Assembly (NCBI GenBank): GCA_023213395.1
Contig: CM041465.1
Location: 3,720,001 to 3,784,000, forward strand
Source of the DNA: Cycas panzhihuaensis
Taxonomy: Eukaryota; Cycadophyta
Direction: 5' to 3'
Length of the DNA stretch: 64,000 nt
How positions within the stretch are numbered: the stretch's first letter is position 1; every line of letters begins with the position of its first letter. Under the pieces are notes generated by a model. The model was not told the DNA's origin. It did not search any database and was given only the letters and a program-made list of their open reading frames with translations. A program made the translations under genes and the position numbers. Below, piece by piece: positions 12,107 through 23,071 of this stretch.

Positions 12107-12418
12107 TGAAGGAAGGATGGATCTAGGAGATAAATCACTCACATGCACACAATGGTAATGGAGAATGAAAAAGAAGATGAAACAAGATATGAGAGCAAGC
12201 TTGGAGGTGAGAATGAATAATGACTCCCTCTTTGAGATTTCACCTTTTATTATTGAGGGTGAGTATTAGGGTTAGGATTTTCCCACCTAATGACATGAAC
12301 CCAAAATTATATTTAAATGCACATAAAGTGTATTTCATTAAGAGACTAATGCTAATAATATATCCTAAGGTCACATAATTAATTTACACAAATGACCTTG
12401 ATACATTGACCTCTTTCA
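12107..12418 (-). repeat. 3' LTR of element D
   Basis: 312 bp reading TGAAAGAGG...CCTTCCTTCA on the minus strand. The terminal bases are a short inverted repeat (TGAA/TTCA). Its last 44 bases match the 5' LTR remnant at 50098-50141 with about three differences, which fixes the element's outer edge. Confidence 0.75.
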
Positions 12419-12430
12419 ATCCCCCCCTTA
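12419..12430 (-). other. Polypurine tract of element D
   Basis: TAAGGGGGGGAT on the minus strand, directly upstream of the 3' LTR start TGAAAG. This is where plus-strand DNA synthesis would be primed. Confidence 0.7.
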
Positions 12431-12849
12431 ATGGTGGAAGGTCATTTTCAGAAAATCTATTCTATGAGGTCTTCATTTGAGCCTCATTATTGCATTGAAA
12501 TTCTAAATGACATTTTTGTGGGAAAACCCTCATGGGGAGTAAAATCCCACAAACTTTATAAGATCTATATCCCCTTTTATAAATCAAAATAGCTAAGGTG
12601 GCTCTTTGATGTAGCCTTATAGCCAAGCAACTTAATCTGCTAAGTCTCCATATATTGTTTGGTCATCCCCTATGCCCTTTTGGGTTTTCACAGGTTTTGA
12701 TTTTCCAAAATAAGTACAACCCTTATCCTTTCGTGCCCACATGGGATTTTTACAAAGAGGGTAGAGTAGAGACTTACTCTTAGTCTTCCATGCCCACAAG
12801 GGGTTTTCACGAAGAGAATAGAGTATGATGATCCTATTGCCATCTTCTT
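12431..12849. other. D 3' untranslated region
   Basis: Between the RNase H end and the PPT. It holds imperfect repeats of a CCCACATGGGATTTTTAC-like motif (12660-12800; GGGTTTTCAC variants) and no convincing coding sequence. Confidence 0.45.
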
Positions 12850-14500
12850 TGATCAATCGAAGATAGAGGCCCTAAGGTCAAGCTGCCTTCAGAACTATTC
12901 AAACATCACCTTTTGTAGCAGTTTGGTGAAGATATTAGCCACTTGATCTGCTGTGGGGAAGTAATCTAATTGAATTATGCCATCATGAACAAGTTCCCTA
13001 ATCCTGTGGACTTTTGTTTGGTATGATCATAAAATACAGGATTTTTTTCCATGTAGATTGCTACTTGATTATCCACATGAAGACTCGTAGGACTTGTTTG
13101 GGTGATATTCAATGTTTCCAATAATTTTCTTAGCCATATCACCTTTTTACTGGTCTTAGAAGCAGCAATGTATTAAGCTTCAGTAGTTGAATATACAACT
13201 ATCTTCTGCCATCTGGATCTCCATGATATTGGTGCTATTCCAAGAAATGTTACATACCTAAACGTAAATCTTCCTATATTTCTCTCCTGCAAAGTCTGAG
13301 TTTGTGTATACAGAAAGCTTGAAGTCTGAATTAAGTTCATACAACATACCATATTTGCTGGTCATCTTAAGATATCTCAATACTTGCACTACTACCTACC
13401 AATGATTCTGCTTAAGATTTATCATGTAATGAGTAAGAATACCGACAGAGTGTATAATATCTGGCCTTGTATTGGTAGTGTAGATGAGACTACCTACAAG
13501 TTTCTTATAGAGTGTTGTGTCTGCCTCCCTAGTGTCACCTTCAGCTAAGAGTTTGGTGTTAGGGTCCATAGGTAACATCACTCATCGAGCAACTTCTAAC
13601 TAAAACTTGGTTAGAAGATCGTTAATATATTTTTCTTGGGAGAGGAAAAATTTTCCATTCTTTTGTGTCACTTCAATTCCTAAGTAATATTTCATCAAAC
13701 TAAGGTCAAATAATTCAAACGTTTTGCCAAGGTCCTTTTTCAGCTAGCTTATTGCCTATTCACTATTACCCGTTACTAGCATGCCATCCATAAAGATTAT
13801 GAGGTAATTGGCTTTATCCTTATGGCGCTTGATGAATAACATTGCATCAATATCTTGATAGTCATAAACCTCGTATCCAAGTTACCTCATCATTTCAGAC
13901 AACTCGGCAAACCAAGGGCGAGGGGCTTGTTTAAGGCCATATAAGGACTTTCTGAGCCTGCAAACCTTATGGTCTTGACCTTCGATCTCATATCCTTCTA
14001 GTTGAGCCATATAAATTTCTTCTTTAAGATCTCCATTAAGAAACATAGTCTTAATATTGAGTTGGTGGATTTTCCAACCCTATTGAGCAGCCAGGGCCAC
14101 AAAAGTTCTAATTGTAGGCCACTTGGTTGTAGGTGCAAAGACTTTAGTGTAGTTAATACATTCTTTTTGTGTAAATCCTTTAGCTACTAACCTTGCCTTA
14201 TGTTTTTCAAGGGTGCCATCTAATCTATATTTGTTTTTGAACACCTATTTATTTTGAACTACCTTTCTGCTAAGTGGTAGTTCAACGAGCTCCCATGTAC
14301 CGTTCTTGATAAGATATTGGTACTCTTCATTCATGGCATTTCTCAAAGTTATATACTTTATAACTTCTTGGTATGTTAAGGGCTCTTCATTAAGAGTAAG
14401 GTGCAATTCTGTTGGTTCAAGCTCAGTATATAATGATTCTTGCATCCTTGCTCCATGAGCACTTCGAGTGCCAATTTTACCCACCTCATCTGGTCGTATG
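12850..14500 (-). pseudogene. Copia D reverse transcriptase and RNase H
   Basis: Remnant of the RT/RNase H part of pol on the minus strand. The RT N-terminus NGTWELVELP is near 14290. The region equivalent to the catalytic YVDD box reads FMDG (13783-13794), so one of the two metal-binding aspartates is lost. KKLVGSLIYTTNTRPDI (13396-13581 frame) is the typical RT-RNase H junction. The RNase H remainder extends to about 12860 in broken frames. Several stops and shifts are present. Confidence 0.8.
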
Positions 14501-15611
14501 TCCTTATTAAGTTGGTGGGCTTCTCAAGATCCTCGAGTTGGGAATGATGTCTTAATTTCCCCAACTTCTTGGTTCTCATCATGTTCGTTAAAATGATTAT
14601 TTTGTGAGGAGGATGTTGATGTGCCTGAGGAAGATGGTCCTTCTACCATTGTTATGCCTTTATCAACTAAAGGGGGAGAGGATGGTTCTTCTATAATGGC
14701 TTTGCCCTTGTCAACTCTGTTATCTTCAAAAGATGGTGTTGGATGTGCACTCATCGGTTCAGAGTCACAACTTGTATTCTCCAAGGCTCTATTGTTAGTT
14801 TCCAACATTTGGAATAATTTATGTCTATCGCCCCCCCCCCCCTAAAATTTTGGAATCTAAACATCATACTTGATAACATTATTGTAGTGGCGTGAGGGTA
14901 CTATGGAGTCTAATTTAAGTAACTTATCCTCTATCTTTGTAAAAATGACATCTCTGGTAACAATGAATTTTTGTTGTGAAGGTATGAAGACCTTATACCC
15001 TTTCTTATCCATAAGGTATCCAACAAAGATGCCTTTAAGTGCCCTTAGCTGGAGTTTATTTCGATCTGCATCCAGAATATGGGCATAGCATGTAGAGCCA
15101 AAAATTTTAAAGTAGTGAACAATGGGGGCTTGTCCTGACCACTTTTCATTAGGTGATTATACTTCCTTTGATGGGCTAATAGCATTGATACAATAAACAA
15201 CTATCCAGATTGCTTCAACCCATAGCTAGGTAGGTACATTTTTATATATTAACATAGCATGAGCCATGTTCATGATTGTCCTATTCATGCACTTGGAAAC
15301 TCTATTTTGCTATGGGGTACCTGTGACTGTTGTTTGATGCTTGATTCTATTGTCTCGAAGATAGATTTCAAACTCATGTGAGGTATATTCGCCACCATTA
15401 TTAGTTCGAAGACATTTGAGTTGATAACTTGACTCTTTTTCAGTGAGGGCTTTAAATTTCTTGAATATACAGAATTCTTCATCTTTCTTATGTAAAAAAG
15501 CTACCCATACTTTTCTAGTGAAATCATCAATGAAAGAGATGTAATATAGTTTACCCTTCAGTGAAGGAATGGACATTGGCCTACACAAATTAGAATGTAC
15601 TAATTATAATG
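14501..15611 (-). pseudogene. Copia D integrase and linker
   Basis: The integrase core starts at the B insertion edge: LCRPMSIPSLKGKLYY, then FIDDFTRKVWVAFLH and LRTNNGGEYTSHEF (15588-15310). The second catalytic position reads N-N-G-G rather than D-N-G-G, so the second Asp is probably lost. Downstream (15300-14850) is the integrase C-terminal portion in broken frames, then a Ser/Glu-rich linker (14808-14524). The N-terminal partner is the GAG-pre-integrase piece at 37969-38274, about 22 kb away across element B. Confidence 0.8.
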
Positions 15612-15616
15612 GATGG
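15612..15616. repeat. Left target-site duplication of B (GATGG)
   Basis: GATGG directly adjoins the 3' LTR end of B and is identical to 37964-37968 at the other edge. Confidence 0.95.
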
Positions 15617-18354
15617 TGGATATGCATCTAAAGGATAATCACCTAGCTGAGTAGAAATAACGATGATCGATAGCGGTATCGGGGGTGTGGATGAAAGCCT
15701 ACAAGTGAAACGAGTACCACGCAGGGCACCTCGTCTACCAGAGTGCGAGTTCAGGACCTGCAGATGATACTCAACTACCTGAGAGTGGTTCCCTACCTCG
15801 AAGAGGAAGAGGAAGAGTGAGAGAGGTAGCCTAGATAGACTTAGAAGGAAAGTCCTCCCACCCTTAGATGGCCGAAAGGGGAGGAAAAGAATCCTCGAGG
15901 GTTTCCCTATGATGGAGGGAAACAAGTGGGAACAAGATAGGCAATAACCTACGATGTGGCTAGGACCTTCTTGGTTATTTAACCAAGCAAATAGAGCCAA
16001 GAAGAGGAGAAGGGAGTGGGAGTGAACAGCCAACCTAAAATCTCCCTTGATGATTTAAAAAAGGAATAATCAAAGGAAATGGGAATGGTACCACGTGTGC
16101 AAGCAAACAAAATCAAGCAGAAGTGAGACAAAAGGGCGAGGGAAGGGTTTGCAAGCCAAGGAAAAGGAAAGAGGAAATCTCCTATAGGTCCTTTTCCTAT
16201 GTGGATGTGGTGCACGATGTGTAAACATACAAATATGTGTAAAAGATGTTATTTTCCTTTTCTCTTTAATGTGTGACCTATTTAACTAATGCATACACCT
16301 CAACTAAAAGTGTGAAAACGAAAGTAGGGACAAAAGAGAGAAGTACGTACCTAGGAGGTGTAGTGGATGATGGAAGGCCTCACCCACACACCATGCACAT
16401 CCTCACCAAGCCTATGGATGGTGGAGGGGCCTCCTTACCTTCCCCTTTGTGAAAGGAAAGTGAAAGGAAATGAATGAAAGCAAAGAGCAAAATAAAGAAC
16501 CTTACCCGGATCTGAGCACTTCACACCTTTACAAGAGCACCGCGGCAACCTGCACATGCATAAACCTATCCCTTCCAAGAAGGGGCTGTAAGAGATAATC
16601 TATGTATATGCAAGTGTATATAAGTGTTATTAACATTAGAATGTTAGAAAAAGACAACTGCTGCAACAAACTCTAAAAACCCTCTCTCAAACAAGGCTAG
16701 ACATCTAGCGAAATGGCGCAAGGGAAGCCTCAAGATGGCTAATCCTCCACTGAAATCTCTACATGACACATAAACATAGCAAGGTAGTAGGTAAAAGTCA
16801 CTAAGGACAGCCAAGAGATGCTAAGGAAAGAGGAACAAGGTGTTGGGAAGAAAGCGAGATGCAGAGTTGCTATGGGCAATAATCTGGTGCCCTAACCCTT
16901 GCTAATGAGAACAAAGGGGTATCCAACAACATAGGGGACTCTACGAGGGTCTAAACGAGAGGCGAGCGGACCTAGAATCAGCACAGCAAGTGGCTGCATA
17001 CGTTGATAATCTAACACTAGCCTAGGGCTCAATCTCTCCTAATAATCTCAAGAAGAACATGGAATGGGAGAAGAGAAGGTAGGAAGGGATTATCCTTGGA
17101 GAGAAGGATTGAAAGGAGGGCTGCCCTACCTTACTCTCTTCACCCATCCTTGGGACTCTTCTCTCACTATTCTCTTGAAGAAAATTAGCAGAGGGAAGGT
17201 GGATCCAAGAAGCAGCAAATCAAACACTATGGAAAGATAGCTTTCCAATGGTGAAAACTGAAGGAAATGGGTAAATAAAGTAAGAAATGGGTCCAAATAG
17301 GGAGTAACTCACACAAAAATGGAAGAAAAGAGTTGGTAAGACCTGCTGGGTAGATGTATGATAGACCTGGGCCTACTAATAGTAAGAAGGAGGGCCCCTG
17401 CAAGGGTTTGCAAGAGGCAAATCCAACAGACAACTAAGAGGAGCACTGCTGGGCGAGTTGTGGAAGAATCAGCACCAAAAATGCTTGATGAAACCTGGAA
17501 AGAGGCTTCCCACCATGGAAGCAAAGAGTTGTAGGTGAGTCCTAGCCTAAGGTTGCAAGAACGTAGGCTTGCAGAAACACCTATGGCAGAGGGAGCAGGA
17601 GAGCAGAAGTTGTAGTAGGAATTGTTATGTTTTAGAGTAAAAATGACCTAAGAGATCCTCAAAATGATGAGGGTTTGTGTACTTATACCCATCCCAACCC
17701 TAAGTGAACGAATAGAGTGTGAATAGGGCTGAGGTAGATGCAAGGACATGTGGCAATTTCGTGGAAAAAGTGAGAATTAGCATGGTAGTTTTAAAAAATA
17801 ACTGATAACAGTCACACCGTAGTAAACTTCGTGGTACCGCTAAGTTTACAGTGGTGCGGGACCAGAAAGCTAGAATGGCAGATTTCTGGGCTCCTAGAGC
17901 TTTGGGAGATGATTTGATAGGCCTGGGAGGGACTGTCCCTCCTATCTAGGTGGATGAGACAGTCCAGATAGCACTAGACAGAGACAAGCAAAGCATCAAT
18001 GAGCAAAAATCCTAGAACGAGATGTTACAAGCTCAAGGTCATGACATAAACGGATCATACAGACCAAAAAGGGACTGAGGTAGTGTGGAGACAACACAGA
18101 AGGTTGTATAGTGCCATGGGGATGTTTACCTTATAGAAAGGTAGGTCCCGCTAGGTCATCATAGGCTCACAATACGACATGTAATATGAACATGCAACAA
18201 ATGCAAAGTAGTCACGCAAATGAAGCAAGCAGCCATGCAATGAGGCAACACTTCTGTCAACCTTTCCAAGAAATGATGTAAGCGAAAAGGGAGAAGCATA
18301 CCTAAGTTTACCTGAGTCGATCTATTCGTATCCATTCCTAGTAGCTGGGAAACA
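15617..18354 (-). repeat. 3' LTR of element B
   Basis: Starts TGTTTCCCAGC on the minus strand at 18354 and ends at 15617. It aligns along its whole length with 35226-37963 with scattered, mostly transition differences. A TATAAGTA box lies at about 17685 (minus). ORFs in the LTR are not supported as genes because they are not conserved in the copies at A and C. Confidence 0.9.
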
Positions 18355-18366
18355 CTACCCCCTTGG
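18355..18366 (-). other. Polypurine tract of element B
   Basis: CCAAGGGGGTAG on the minus strand, immediately upstream of the 3' LTR start TG. Confidence 0.75.
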
Positions 18367-18789
18367 CAGTAGAGCCTCGCCACTGGGAAGCATGGTGTGA
18401 TGGTGAATGCTGGCAATAGAACTGTCAGTAGCATATGTGCATGTATATATATCTAAATCATGATCATAACAGGAGACAAAGGTGCCAGAAAGTGTCATGG
18501 CAGAATGCGTGGGTATGAGGACAAAGGTGGAGATGATATAGGGGCTGCTTATGTGCCACTCAAGAATCGGCAGGAAGCTAAGAAGGGTGAGGGGGGCTGC
18601 CCCTATCACAAAAAGATGCAAAGAGATGTGCATGATAAAGCCAAGTAGAAGAAATAAGTGAGCAAAACTGGTAGTCACCATAGTTTAACCTCATTAGTGG
18701 CTAGCTTTTGGAGGTGCAAGTAGATCACAAGGTGATCTGTATGATGGCTTGAAACTTGGGTGAGAGAGCAACCGGGCAAGTTTCAGGAG

Positions 18790-19205
18790 TGGTCAGCAAG
18801 TAGAGGAAGGCGGTGCTTAAGGATTAGGTGAATAAGGCTATCTACCTCAGCGTTGAGGGCCCGAGGAATGTGTTAGATGTCGAAAGACTGGAAATTAGCC
18901 AGCAAGGATCTGGCGGTTGAAGCGAGGGCTCTTAAGTGAGGACATCACACCTGGTAAACCTGGGTGAGATGGGACACCATGACCTAGGAGTCACAAAGAA
19001 GGACAATAAATCTGTGATGGAAACTGAGTGCATCGGTGAGAGCTTCAATAACGGCCGTGTACTTGGCTTCATTATTGGTAGCCTCAGGGAGGAAGATTCT
19101 AAAATGTAGAAAATCATATCCGAAAGAGGTGCGAAGAATCCAAGCAGCAGCAGAAGGTCTAGGGTTACTGCAGCTCCCACCGTCGGTAAAAATGTAGAGA
19201 GTCAT
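18790..19205 (-). pseudogene. Second RNase H domain (aRNH-like) of element B
   Basis: A type I RNase H-like domain in the sense orientation of B but downstream of integrase. It opens with LYIFTDGGSCSNPRPSAAAW (first Asp), then EATNNEAKYTAVIEAL (Glu), LLCDS (third acidic residue) and, near 18850, HIPRALNAEVDSL (fourth Asp), so all four catalytic acidic residues are visible. The NNEAKY motif resembles the archaeal/plant-type RNase H reported as an additional domain in Tat elements, distinct from the RT-linked RNase H at about 29690-29990. Two or three in-frame stops break it after residue 73. In a functional element it would cleave RNA in RNA:DNA hybrids during reverse transcription. Confidence 0.8.
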
Positions 19206-19948
19206 GGATGATGGAAGAGAAAGTCTCGATGGACAAAATATGCGATAATATAAGAGTCAAAGCACAAAGAGGCTCATATGGCAAGCAATAAATGGCTATG
19301 AAGGGTAGGAGGACCTAGCAATGAGGCTACCTAAGGACAAGAGCATACTATCTGACCACCGGCTAAGAGTGGGTGGCAAAAAGGCACCCTGGGGTACCAA
19401 AGGTTGCTTAAGAAAGCAAAGAATGACTCCAAATAGGGGGAGCATTCCCTTTGGAAGCCCTAGGGATGGGAAAAAGCTACAAAAATGGGTCCAGGATGGC
19501 GAAACGAGCCAAACAAGTATAAACTCAGGTATGCACGGGAGCAGCATGTAAAATGAGATAAAAGAGCCTTGCGAAAGATGCATTGGCAGGGTGTCATAAA
19601 TGCATCCACAAGAAAGAGAGAACCGAAGGCTATGGGAGTACAACGGGAGATAGGGCCAGAAGGCAAAGGTGATCAGGGGTAAGAGATGATCCAAAGGGCT
19701 GTCACGAAGTCAAAAATGGAGATAGTGCCCATCAGGGTCCTCACCTATATAAGGAAATTTGACGGAAAATGGACTCATTTTCACGGGCTCTCGAGAGAAT
19801 CCAGAGCCATTTCCCTATGCAGTAGAGCACTACCCAACTTCGGAGGCATGTAGAGGGAGATCAGACCATTGGATCAGAGCAAGAGGACAGCCGTCGGGAC
19901 CATCAAGATGAGATGATGAGTGCTAGGCTAGATCTAGTGAGTGGATCC
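19206..19948. other. Spacer between antisense unit and second RNase H
   Basis: Contains a 132-codon minus-strand ORF (19296-19694) rich in hydrophobic residues that I do not recognise. It could be an upstream part of the RNase H protein or chance. No other coding signal is seen. The region would be the 5' flank of the antisense transcription unit. Confidence 0.4.
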
Positions 19949-19955
19949 TATAAAA
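19949..19955 (+). promoter_or_regulatory. Candidate TATA box for the antisense unit
   Basis: TATAAAA on the plus strand within GGATCCTATAAAACCCACC, a good plant TATA context, about 470 bp upstream of the first ATG (20422). The orientation fits transcription antisense to element B. Prediction from position and motif only. Confidence 0.5.
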
Positions 19956-20418
19956 CCCACCCCATCTCGTGATTTAAATTTTACTGCTTTTCCTGATTTC
20001 TATGTAGGTTTTTTAGGCCCATATAGGCGAGAAAAGGCCTCTCGAAGTCTGAATTGGACCTAGAAAGAGGCGGGACCAAGGTATTAGGTAGCCTTGGTCC
20101 CAGTGGGCCTGGCTATGGCCTACAAAATGTAATTTTTTGGGTTTTTTGGCAGGAAACCCCCCCTTTTGGAGGGGTGCCATTCGCGCTGCGGTAAAGATTA
20201 CAGTGCCACAATCTTTGCTGTGGGGCACCGATCACTGCGGGACCCAGGCCAAACTCTGCGGTACCATGAAGTTTGGCACAATGCGAAGGCAGAACTGCAG
20301 AAAAAAGAAGAAAGGGGCCCGAGGGGCCCCAAATCTCAATCAGATGAAGCTGAGAGATAGCCTAGAGGCTGAGAGATAAGCGTAGACTTGACTCTGACTA
20401 GTTTCATGATGTTTGCAG

Positions 20419-22341
20419 GTTATGATCATGGTGGAGAACCGTGAGAATATAGGGATGGCCATGTTGAGTTTTATAGAGATGGTGACCAAGGAGGACAAGG
20501 GAGTCCTACAGAGATGCAGGTTGCTGAAGGTGGTGACGACACCTTAGTATATGTCAGACCAGAGGTTACTGATTGATATAGTAATGCATTGGGACCGAAG
20601 GAGACACGTCTTCCACCTACCCCAGGTGGGAGACATAATAGTGACACCAGGAGATATTAGGAGGATACTGGGGGTACCGATGACTAGGAGGCTGGTGACA
20701 CTAGGAATGCTACCTAGCAATGAGGCAACACACAGGGATATGGCGATATTCTTCACAGGATAGGACAGATGGGAGAGGAGGGGGATACCCTTACATACTA
20801 TGGTTATGTCTAGAGTTCCTCGTGTAAGGAAATTGATCACACTATGCGTTATATTCCGGATCTCCCAGAAACAGAACTATAGAGATATACCAGGTGACTG
20901 GATGGATGCAGTGCACCGATGTGAGGCAGGCGAGAGGATGGACTGGGCTACTATGATAACGGAGAACCTCATCGCATAGCTAGACACTATCAAAATGTTG
21001 GGCAGAGGAGGACTCATATATCACATTGCTATAGTGTTGGTTCTTCGACCGCTTTGGATCAGTGGCACCGGGGGACCACACCCTATCGCAGAGTGGGCCT
21101 CAATGGTACATAGGTAGAAGATGGGGCTCAGAGGGACCGAGGACCATACTCATATTTGACACTCAATGGAGGCCACATCACTAGACCTCCTCACCCTGGC
21201 AGATTATATAGCAGATCCATACAGAGCGGTGAGGTGGGGTAGTGATGATGAGCCAAGAGGAGTAGGGGTGCCTCCAGGAGATGATGAGGGCAGAGATGGA
21301 GGTGATGGGGCTGGCCCATCATGACCTGTAGGAGAGGCAGGTCCATCAGCAATAGCAGGTTGAGGAGCAGGGCCATCTGGGACTACCGGCGGAGAGGCAG
21401 GCCCATCAAGGGCTGTAGAGATGAGTAGGGGGCTAGTGACATGGGCCCACAGGCTACAGATCGTCAGGAGATCTGGAGAGATGGTAGCTGTATCAGCCAC
21501 AGAAAGGAAAGATGCCCCAGCTATTAAGGCGATGGTAGAGTAGGTACCTTAGGAGAAGGAGGTACCTGCAACTAGCGAAGCACCAGAGGGAGAGGCAGTC
21601 ACCCGGAGAGAGGATCCAGTAGCCACACCAAGTGAGACATGACCATTTCCTGTCATCATTTGATTGCCATATATATATGTTGATTTCATTTTGATTTGAT
21701 ATCCATGGACATGTACTGATACATGACGTGCTGGATTACAGGTATGGTAGATATCCAGAGGTTGGTGGAGGCAGTAGTCCGAGAGGTATTCCCTTAGGCC
21801 TATGCAGAGGGACAGCCTCCCATCCAGGCAGGAGATGAGCCGAGAGTGGCAGGCGGTCACATGTTAGCATTCACCCCATTGATACGGGCAAGAGATATAT
21901 GGGCGGTAGAGTCTCAAGGAGCATGAGGCATGTGCGAGGTGGCAGTAAGTTGAGATGGATGCCATCCGAGCTGAGAGGGATGCCCTACAGGCACGAGTGC
22001 AGGCACTGGAGGCTCAGGGAGGAGCCGAATAGGACATGGGGCACCATGTCCAGGTGATAGTATTGGAGGAGAGACTCCAGGGGATGGAGGAGAGGCTCCG
22101 CCTCATAGAGATGGAGCGGGATCATATCCAGGTGTGATACGACCGACTAATCGAGGACAAGGCATCAAGGTCAGTGCAGAGCAGGACACAGACTCATACG
22201 CTGGCGATGACCCCAAGGAGGCCACAGGATGAGGGGAGCGAGGCAGGGAGCTCGTGGAGACTCAGGAGGAGTCTTGGAGGGATGTGGTCCCCAGGAGAGG
22301 GATCACATCGACCAAGAGATGATACCCCAAGAGCAGGGTAG
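20419..22341 (+). pseudogene. Antisense plant-mobile-domain-like gene carried by element B
   Basis: Plus-strand unit opposite to B's gag-pol. A 3' splice-site-like TTTGCAG ends at 20418 and the first ATG is 20422. One frame runs about 400 codons to 21631, interrupted by nine in-frame stops (six TAG, three TGA), which suggests point decay of a real frame. Residues near 43-90 (MHWDRRRHVFHLP, VTPGDIRRILGVP) resemble the N-terminal motif of the plant mobile domain (aminotransferase-like PMD family). A Pro/Gly/Asp-rich tail follows. A probable intron (21632-21741) joins exon 20419-21631 to exon 21742-22341; splicing keeps the frame into VDIQRLVEAVVREVF. After a one-base shift near 21900 comes a heptad-like tract (AERDALQARVQALEAQ; EERLQGMEERLRLIEMERD) ending at TAG 22339. 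Function unknown. Confidence 0.65.
21632..21741 (+). other. Probable spliceosomal intron (110 bp) in the antisense unit
   Basis: Donor A|GTGAGA at 21631/21632, T-rich body, acceptor GGATTACAG ending at 21741. The split Ser codon (A + GT) is rebuilt by splicing and the frame stays open, while read-through without splicing meets TGA within four codons. Length and composition suit a plant intron. It is antisense to the retrotransposon genomic RNA, so it would not be removed during retrotransposition. Confidence 0.6.
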
Positions 22342-23071
22342 TAGTAGGATAGGGTATATGTACTTGTTTTTGATGGGGGAAAGCACAAGCCTCCAGGGGT
22401 TCACCATATATAGTCACATGATTGTACCCCCCCTGTAAGGACATTGGCTTCCCACAGAGGATGTACCATACCATATGTATGATATGACACATGATTTTTG
22501 ATGTATATATAGAGACGAGGTGATTGATACCCCATTTTGATATGTGATAATGTGTATCATAATGCATGATGGATGATATGTATGTTTTCTTACTTATTTA
22601 TGTGTGTGTGGGTGCACGGATGCACAAGGGTATGTATAGTTGTCTTTTGAGTTGATTATTGTATGACCTTTATGTTATGATATTTGTTTAGGTTGTGCAT
22701 ATTTCCTTTCATGTAGGGCCAGATACCTAATAGGAGCACACATAATCACCATGAGTAGAGGTGATAGACATATATGGGGTTAGGAAATTAGGCGATACGC
22801 ATGTCCACATGGGAGCATAGCGGGATATGCAAAGGAAATACCAAGTAAGAGGGGAGTGACAATACTCCAGAGTGTCATCCTAACTGGGGGGATACCCAAA
22901 TAGGAGGACAATGTCCCAAGGAAAATAGGAACAAGGGTTTCGCGAGAGGAACTAGAGGGAAACAAAGAGGCCTTCCTAAGTCGTCATTCCACTCGTGGCT
23001 GGGAGGAATGGGAACGAACTTAAGATGGTAGTTTAGGCTCATTTCAGAGTGTGGGTGAGGTGACGGCAAGG
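22342..23071 (+). other. 3' flank of the antisense unit, conserved in element C
   Basis: Non-coding on both strands by my reading. Large parts match the reverse complement of 63400-64000 in element C, for example TGTACCCCCCCTGTAAGGACA near 22425 against the window's last 45 bases, and GCATAGCGGGATATGC near 22815. Conservation between two diverged copies argues for a functional 3' region (antisense 3' UTR, or an end of B's pol). Confidence 0.6.

Noticed and set aside
14829-14842. Run of C bases as a possible polypurine tract on the minus strand
   Set aside because: It lies in the middle of D's integrase-linker region, not next to an LTR start; simple homopolymer.
15590-17524. Minus-strand ORFs of 68-147 codons in B's LTR (and equivalents at 35388-37133)
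   Set aside because: They are not conserved in A or C LTRs and have no recognisable domain; LTR sequence.
19296-19694. 132-codon hydrophobic minus-strand ORF before the second RNase H
   Set aside because: No family recognised and no counterpart visible in the window. Left as part of the spacer.
20137-20379. 80-codon plus-strand ORF (20137-20379) as first exon of the antisense gene
   Set aside because: It could overlap a 5' exon, but no clear donor in frame links it to 20419 and the peptide shows no PMD similarity.
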